This document shows positions 46,711 through 64,000 of a DNA stretch of 64,000 bases, piece after piece. The first letter of the stretch is position 1. Every line of letters starts with the position of its first letter. The translations under genes and the position numbers were made by a program. Origin of the DNA: Mesorhizobium sp. J428 (lineage in GTDB: Bacteria > Pseudomonadota > Alphaproteobacteria > Rhizobiales > Rhizobiaceae); contig NZ_JAJOMX010000001.1 in assembly GCF_024699925.1 (NCBI RefSeq), positions 4,440,001-4,504,000 of the forward strand, given 5' to 3'. The notes below the pieces were generated by a model. That model was not told where the DNA came from and ran no database searches. It worked only from the letters and a program-made list of their open reading frames with translations.

Positions 46711-47139
46711 ATGGCTAAGAAAGTTGCGGGCCAGCTCAAGCTCCAGGTCAAGGCAGGATCGGCCACGCCGTCCCCGCCGATCGGCCCGGCGCTTGGTCAG
46801 CGCGGCATCAACATCATGGAGTTCTGCAAGGCGTTCAACGCGCAGACCCAGGACATGGAGAAGGGGTCGCCGGTTCCGGTGGTCATCACCTACTACGCCG
46901 ACAAGTCCTTCACCTTCGTGATGAAGACGGCTCCGGTGAGCTACTTCCTCAAGAAGGCGGCGGGCCTCGATTCCGGTTCGAAGGAGCCGGGCAAGAAGAT
47001 CGCCGGCCAGGTGAGCCGCGCCAAGGTGCGCGAGATCGCCGAAGCCAAGATGAAGGACCTGAACGCGAACGACGTGGAAATGGCGATGCGCATGGTCGAA
47101 GGTTCCGCCCGTTCGATGGGCCTGGAAGTGGTGGGCTGA
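46711..47139 (+). CDS. rplK: 50S ribosomal protein L11
   Basis: A 142-residue protein of standard length. [20 protein letters not shown] (residues 3-22), then [20 protein letters not shown], is the family signature. L11 forms the GTPase-associated centre with L10-L12 and is methylated by PrmA in many bacteria. rplA begins four bases after its stop. Confidence 0.98.
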   Translation: MAKKVAGQLKLQVKAGSATPSPPIGPALGQRGINIMEFCKAFNAQTQDMEKGSPVPVVITYYADKSFTFVMKTAPVSYFLKKAAGLDSGSKEPGKKIAGQVSRAKVREIAEAKMKDLNANDVEMAMRMVEGSARSMGLEVVG

Positions 47140-47143
47140 CGTC

Positions 47144-47842
<699 letters not shown>

Positions 47843-47890
47843 TCGACATGAGGGTCAGCGCGTAGCGCGCTGATCCGATTCAAGAATTCC

Positions 47891-48217
47891 GGTCCCGGAA
47901 ACGGGGCCGGATCCGAGGGGGAACCCTCGGCAGCCGGAGGGAAACCTCCGGTCTCCTGTCCGAGATTGCAGGTGGAGAGTTCCTCTCCTTAAGCCGTTTG
48001 GGCCTGCATGAGACGGGGATCGACCGAATTCGACGCCTCGGCGTCACGTTTGGTTCGAACCGCGTGTGCCTTTTGTCAGCGTGGCGGGAAACCGTCACGA
48101 CGAAAAGGGGACAGGATCCTCGAGCGTCGTTCGGGAGATCCTTAACTGGATGTCCCGCGCGACAGAAGGCAACCGGCAGCCGATCCTTCGGGGGAGGCTG
48201 CCAACTGGAGAGTGGCA
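47891..48217 (+). promoter_or_regulatory. Structured L10 leader of rplJ-rplL
   Basis: Between rplA and rplJ, 375 bases hold strong RNA structure. Three hairpins stand in tandem, each a 7-bp stem with a GNRA loop: 47891-47908 (GAAA), 47913-47930 (GGAA) and 47934-47951 (GAAA). A fourth, GGAGAG-TTC-CTCTCC, is at 47974-47988, enclosed by TGCAGG (47967-47972) pairing with CCTGCA (48003-48008). The last arrangement resembles the L10(L12)4 binding site by which L10 represses its own synthesis. A promoter may also lie here. Confidence 0.65.
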
Positions 48218-48736
48218 GTGGAAAGAGCGGAAAAGCGCGAATTCGTCACGGGCCTGAATGAGGTGTTCAAGAGCACCGGTTCAGTCGTCGTGGCCCACTA
48301 TGCCGGTCTGACCGTGGCGCAAATGAACGACCTGAGGTCGAAAATGCGCGCCGCCGGCGGCACCGTCAAGGTAGCGAAGAACCGTCTCGCCATCATCGCC
48401 CTTCAGGGTACGGACTCCGAAGGCATGAAGGGACTGTTCAAGGGACAGACCCTGATCGCCTATTCGGATGATCCGGTTGCAGCGCCGAAGGTCGCTTCCG
48501 ATTTCGCCAAGGGGAATGAGAAACTCATCATTCTCGGCGGCGCCATGGGATCGACCGCTCTCGACGCCGATGGAGTGAAGGCCCTGGCCACGCTTCCGTC
48601 GCTGGACGAGCTGCGCGCGAAGCTGGTTGGCATGATCGCCACCCCGGCAACCCGGATCGCCCAGGTCGTCAACGCACCGGCTGCGCAGCTGGCCCGCGTT
48701 CTCGGCGCCTATGCCCGGAAGGACGAAGCGGCATGA
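48218..48736 (+). CDS. rplJ: 50S ribosomal protein L10
   Basis: A 172-residue protein. The GTG at 48218 ([14 protein letters not shown]) is preferred over a GTG six bases earlier because GGAG lies seven bases before it and the start matches the family. [20 protein letters not shown] is the conserved core, and the C-terminal helix binds L12 dimers. With L12 it feeds back on the leader just upstream. Confidence 0.96.
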   Translation: MERAEKREFVTGLNEVFKSTGSVVVAHYAGLTVAQMNDLRSKMRAAGGTVKVAKNRLAIIALQGTDSEGMKGLFKGQTLIAYSDDPVAAPKVASDFAKGNEKLIILGGAMGSTALDADGVKALATLPSLDELRAKLVGMIATPATRIAQVVNAPAAQLARVLGAYARKDEAA

Positions 48737-48793
48737 GGCCGTTTCTCGCTGTCATCTACAACACGCAATCGAACCAACTGAAGGAAGTGAAAA

Positions 48794-49174
48794 ATGGCTG
48801 ATCTGTCGAAGATCGTTGACGAACTGTCGAGCCTGACCGTCCTCGAGGCGGCTGAGCTCTCGAAGCTCCTCGAAGAGAAGTGGGGCGTTTCGGCCGCCGC
48901 TCCGGTCGCCGTTGCCGCCGCTGGCGGTGGCGCTGCCGCTGCTGCCGCCCCGGTCGAGGAGAAGACCGAGTTCGACGTCGTCCTGACCGACGCCGGCGCC
49001 CAGAAGATCAACGTCATCAAGGAAGTCCGTGCGATCACGGGCCTGGGCCTCAAGGAAGCCAAGGACCTGGTCGAGGGCGCTCCGAAGACCGTCAAGGAAG
49101 GCGCCAACAAGGCTGACGCCGACAAGATCAAGGCCCAGCTGGAAGCAGCCGGCGCCAAGGTCGAGCTGAAGTAA
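48794..49174 (+). CDS. rplL: 50S ribosomal protein L7/L12
   Basis: A 126-residue protein: N-terminal dimerisation domain ([20 protein letters not shown]), an Ala-rich hinge (residues about 38-55) and the C-terminal factor-binding domain ([20 protein letters not shown]). Multiple copies form the ribosomal stalk that recruits GTPase factors. Confidence 0.98.
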   Translation: MADLSKIVDELSSLTVLEAAELSKLLEEKWGVSAAAPVAVAAAGGGAAAAAAPVEEKTEFDVVLTDAGAQKINVIKEVRAITGLGLKEAKDLVEGAPKTVKEGANKADADKIKAQLEAAGAKVELK

Positions 49175-49183
49175 CACGCGTGT

Positions 49184-49209
49184 CGGCGGGCGGCTTTCGC
49201 CGTCCGCCG
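49184..49209 (+). other. Strong hairpin between rplL and rpoB (attenuator or processing site)
   Basis: An 11-bp stem CGGCGGGCGGC/GCCGTCCGCCG (one G-U pair) with a TTTC loop, ten bases after the rplL stop. No T-run follows, so it is not a simple terminator. In E. coli the same gap contains an attenuator and an RNase III site that set the ratio of L12 to RNA polymerase. Confidence 0.5.
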
Positions 49210-49371
49210 CCTCCCTCGGGGGAGGGCCCGCGTATTGGGCAAGTTTAGGGAAACCCCTTTTCCGAGGGCCGGGAACGGCTCTCCGAAAACGGGTTTTCAA
49301 CCGTTTTGAAATGCCGCAGCGCGTCTCGCGCGCGGTCGCAAGGATAGCCAGTAAGGCAGCAAGGAGCGACG

Positions 49372-57860
<8,489 letters not shown>

Positions 57861-57882
57861 GCCCGGTCGAAACGAAAACGGA

Positions 57883-57913
57883 AAAGGCCGCCGGTTCGCC
57901 CGGCGGCCTTTTT
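57883..57913 (+). terminator. Rho-independent terminator of rpoC
   Basis: An 11-bp stem AAGGCCGCCGG/CCGGCGGCCTT with a 5-base loop, followed by TTT. It starts 23 bases after the rpoC stop and should end the rplJL-rpoBC transcript. Confidence 0.88.
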
Positions 57914-57959
57914 CATGTCCGGACGGGCAGGGATGCCGCCGGTTGTTGTTCTACGATGG

Positions 57960-58109
57960 TAGGGTTCCGTCGTTGAATGTGAACAAGTTCACAGACAGTC
58001 GCAGGGCTCGCAAGCCATGGGTGAGGCGCGGTTATTGATCGGGTTTCATCTCCCATTACCGCTTTTTGGCCGTCCGGAATATGCCCCTCCGGACGGCCAT
58101 TTTTATGGT
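57960..58109 (+). ncRNA. Candidate small RNA between rpoC and a convergent gene
   Basis: The + strand holds no ORF here, and the rpoC transcript already ends at 57913, yet a second strong terminator for the + strand lies at 58068-58105. A transcript ending there must therefore start after rpoC. It includes the inverted repeat GTGAAC-AA-GTTCAC (about 57978-57991) and a pyrimidine-rich CATCTCCCATTACC that could pair with ribosome sites. No clear promoter was seen, so the 5' end is a guess. Confidence 0.3.
58068..58105 (+). terminator. Rho-independent terminator with no known upstream gene
   Basis: A perfect 10-bp stem GGCCGTCCGG/CCGGACGGCC followed by ATTTTTAT on the + strand. On the minus strand the stem is followed by A residues, so it cannot serve the convergent gene ending at 58129. 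Confidence 0.7.
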
Positions 58110-58128
58110 CGCTGGACGCGGCGGGTAG

Positions 58129-58407
58129 TTATAAATCGTCGAACGTGACGATTGCGACCTCTCCCTCCAGCGCGCCCTGATAGGCGGAGGCGTGCGGTTC
58201 TTCCTCCGGCATGCCGTCGATGTCGCCGATCTGGTCGAGCTCCGCCTCCGCATAGCCTTCGGTCGCGAGCGCCTGCAGCGCCATCTTCACGGCGCTGTCG
58301 TCGTCGGGCGCGACGAGGAAGACATGGATCCCTTCCGCCTTGCCTCCCTTCTTGCGGAAGACCCGGCCGGTGATGATCGTGACATGGGGTTCTTCGTTGT
58401 CGTTCAT
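58129..58407 (-). CDS. Small conserved protein of unknown function
   Basis: A 92-residue acidic protein starting MNDNEEPHVTIITGRVFRKK. It continues EGIHVFLVAPDDDSAVKMAL and ends with HASAYQGALEGEVAIVTFDD. The pattern is familiar from short hypothetical proteins beside rpoC/rpsL in rhizobia. It has no signal peptide or membrane helix and may be a small alpha/beta domain. The frame is open upstream to 58509, but the ATG at 58407 fits homologue-like starts better. Confidence 0.65.
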   Translation of the reverse strand: MNDNEEPHVTIITGRVFRKKGGKAEGIHVFLVAPDDDSAVKMALQALATEGYAEAELDQIGDIDGMPEEEPHASAYQGALEGEVAIVTFDDL

Positions 58408-58863
58408 CTGCGTCGTCCTGTGGTGATTCCCCCGGCAAGGGGCCGGGGGAGGGCTCGTCCGTCGGGATCGCATGTCCCCGGGCGGATGGATAGGGCAGGA
58501 TCGCGCCATTTTGTTGTGCGCGCCGCCCGGCTTGCGGTAACTTCGTTTCCGGCATGGCCGTCATGCGCCAGAAGTCGAGTTATATGCGGGGTTCGGGGTT
58601 GACGCGGCGCGACTCTGCTAGTATCAGCGCGGCAACCGAACCGATGTGAGGCTATTTCTTTCGGGGCGACACGCCCTGGATTTGGTCTCAAACAAGGCTC
58701 AAGTTACGCGAAATACACATTTCCGGCGTGCACGAAGCGGCTTCCGCTTCCTCTGCTTTTGATCGGGCAAGACCGCGGGAAGCGGTTTTTGCCCGAAATT
58801 CGTATGGAAATTGGTCTACAGGCGGCGTGCCGCTTGAAAACGGACGAACGACACGAGGTTTTG
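58408..58863 (+). other. Region upstream of rpsL with the str-operon promoter
   Basis: About 456 bases with no further gene recognised. The region just upstream of rpsL probably forms the leader in which S7 or S12 feedback could act, though no specific site was identified. Lower-GC wording (AAATACACATTTCC) near 58710 stands out. Confidence 0.4.
58599..58627 (+). promoter_or_regulatory. Probable promoter of rpsL-rpsG-fusA-tuf
   Basis: TTGACG at 58599-58604, 17 bases, then TATCAG at 58622-58627. The -35 is near consensus, and TAGTAT overlaps the -10 as an alternative. It lies about 240 bases upstream of rpsL, implying a long leader. Confidence 0.45.
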
Positions 58864-59235
58864 ATGCCTACAGTAAACCAGTTGATCCGCAAGCCGCGCA
58901 TTGCGCCGGTGAAGCGCAACAAGGTTCCGGCGATGCAGGCCAACCCGCAGAAGCGCGGCGTTTGCACTCGCGTCTACACGACGACCCCGAAGAAGCCGAA
59001 CTCGGCGCTGCGCAAGGTTGCGAAGATCCGTCTGGTCAATGGCTTCGAGGTCATCGGCTACATTCCGGGTGAGGGGCACAACCTCCAGGAGCACTCGGTG
59101 GTCATGATCCGTGGCGGCCGCGTCAAGGACCTGCCGGGCGTTCGCTACCACATCATCCGCGGCGTGCTCGACACGCAGGGCGTGAAGAACCGCAAGCAGC
59201 GTCGTTCGAAATACGGCGCGAAGCGTCCGAAGTAA
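58864..59235 (+). CDS. rpsL: 30S ribosomal protein S12
   Basis: A 123-residue protein starting [20 protein letters not shown]. The conserved [20 protein letters not shown] includes the Lys residues (43-44) altered in streptomycin-resistant mutants elsewhere. Here they are the wild-type residues. S12 monitors codon-anticodon pairing in the A site. It is the first gene of the str operon. Confidence 0.98.
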   Translation: MPTVNQLIRKPRIAPVKRNKVPAMQANPQKRGVCTRVYTTTPKKPNSALRKVAKIRLVNGFEVIGYIPGEGHNLQEHSVVMIRGGRVKDLPGVRYHIIRGVLDTQGVKNRKQRRSKYGAKRPK

Positions 59236-59264
59236 GTCCACGGCCTAGCCGCTGTCGCAGTTGA

Positions 59265-59747
<483 letters not shown>

Positions 59748-59774
59748 CCGCGGTCAAGGACGAGAGGCACCATC

Positions 59775-61865
<2,091 letters not shown>

Positions 61866-61931
61866 TTCCAGCCGGTTGGCAGTGGATCTTTAGACAACGC
61901 CCTAACCGGCGAGAGAGAATGGAGGCCTCAG

Positions 61932-63107
<1,176 letters not shown>

Positions 63108-63172
63108 GTCGGTATCAACGGGATCTGGGGGGCGCGGAATACGCTGCGCCCGCCCGGACAAGGAAGTGACGC

Positions 63173-63481
<309 letters not shown>

Positions 63482-63584
63482 GGTAACGAACATGAGCCGG
63501 GCGGGCATATGCCCCGAAGGCTCCTCTGAAGACAGAGCCGGATGGGGTTATCCCCCAGACGGGAACTCTAAGGGAAATGAACCG

Positions 63585-64000
63585 ATGCGTTCAGGTGTGA
63601 TTGCACAGAAGGTGGGTATGACCCGCATCTATAATGATGCGGGCGAGCATGTGCCGGTGACGGTCCTCCGCATGGAGAACTGCCAGGTCGTGGCGCAGCG
63701 TACCCAGGAGAAGAACGGCTACACCGCGGTGCAGCTCGGCGTTGGTCTTGCAAAGGTCAAGAATACGTCGAAGGCCGAGCGCGGCCAGTTCGCCGCCGCT
63801 TCCGTCGAGCCGAAGGCCAAGGTCGCCGAGTTCCGCGTGAGCCCCGAGAATCTTCTCGATGTCGGCTCCGAGATCACCGTCGACCACTTCGTCGCCGGCC
63901 AGAAGGTCGACGTGACGGGCACCTCGATCGGCAAGGGCTTCCAGGGCGTTATCAAGCGCCACAATTTTGGTGGCGGTCGCGCCACTCACGGTAACTCCGT
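63585..64000 (+). CDS. rplC: 50S ribosomal protein L3 (3' end beyond the window)
   Basis: The first 138 residues of L3, starting [20 protein letters not shown] at ATG 63585. The conserved [20 protein letters not shown] near the window end includes the Gln that PrmB methylates in other bacteria. The 103 bases after rpsJ contain GC-rich hairpins and no ORF. The gene runs off the right edge. Confidence 0.97.
   Translation, partial: MRSGVIAQKVGMTRIYNDAGEHVPVTVLRMENCQVVAQRTQEKNGYTAVQLGVGLAKVKNTSKAERGQFAAASVEPKAKVAEFRVSPENLLDVGSEITVDHFVAGQKVDVTGTSIGKGFQGVIKRHNFGGGRATHGNS

Noticed and set aside
57914..58128. Extra tRNA gene after rpoC
   Set aside because: The sequence was checked for a cloverleaf. 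No T-arm GTTCGA-type motif or matching acceptor stem was found.

Overview
The window is a high-GC alphaproteobacterial chromosome segment, most likely from the Hyphomicrobiales (Rhizobiales), in or near the Phyllobacteriaceae/Mesorhizobium group. The evidence is gene content and order: divK-pleD, a MipZ-type division ATPase, a dinB gene behind a GTTC-N7-GTTC LexA box, DUF1489, DUF3572, DUF983 and DUF6105 proteins, an LpsS-like Stf0 sulfotransferase, and the block tuf-trnW-secE-nusG-rplKAJL-rpoBC-rpsLG-fusA-tuf-rpsJ-rplC. Taxonomy is inferred from recalled gene families, not from a database search.

Layout. 1-3523: the 3' part of pccA (propionyl-CoA carboxylase biotin subunit), a translationally coupled unknown gene, a sulfotransferase and a convergent unknown gene. 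3524-7006: a small accessory islet of visibly lower GC. It holds an unknown gene with a restriction-endonuclease-like C-terminus, cut in two by a complete IS3-family (IS407-group) element with a 4-bp target duplication, and a composite palindromic repeat. 7007-16147: replication, repair and cell-cycle genes (dnaE, LexA-box dinB, GNAT, HAD, DUF3572, divK-pleD). 16487-24191: a minus-strand run topA-rnr-DUF983-NUDIX-MFS-rpmG. 24414-32651: the overlapping pyrB-pyrC'-plsY-dprA operon, an AidB-like acyl-CoA dehydrogenase, small membrane proteins, ruvX and a UPF0173 hydrolase. 32707-43821: mixed housekeeping (gatCA, ydcF-like, sdaA, mipZ, a D,D-carboxypeptidase) with two toxin-antitoxin pairs (VapBC and HicAB) and two very small membrane-protein ORFs. 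44072-64000: the transcription/translation supercluster, with two tuf copies that encode identical proteins about 17.8 kb apart, tRNA-Trp, a structured L10 leader, rpoB, rpoC and the start of the S10 operon.

Four genes carry apparent small frameshifts: an exported protein at 32707, gatC near 34264, a DUF1489 gene near 40225, and rpoC near 53903. rpoC and gatC are essential genes, so residual indel errors in the assembly are the simplest explanation for at least some of them.

No clearly new multi-gene system was found. The items most worth checking are the IS-split nuclease-like gene, the metal-ligand-free dihydroorotase homologue, the three tandem GNRA-tetraloop hairpins in the L10 leader, a possible sRNA after rpoC, a J-domain protein without HPD, the composite palindromic repeat, and unannotated membrane microproteins.
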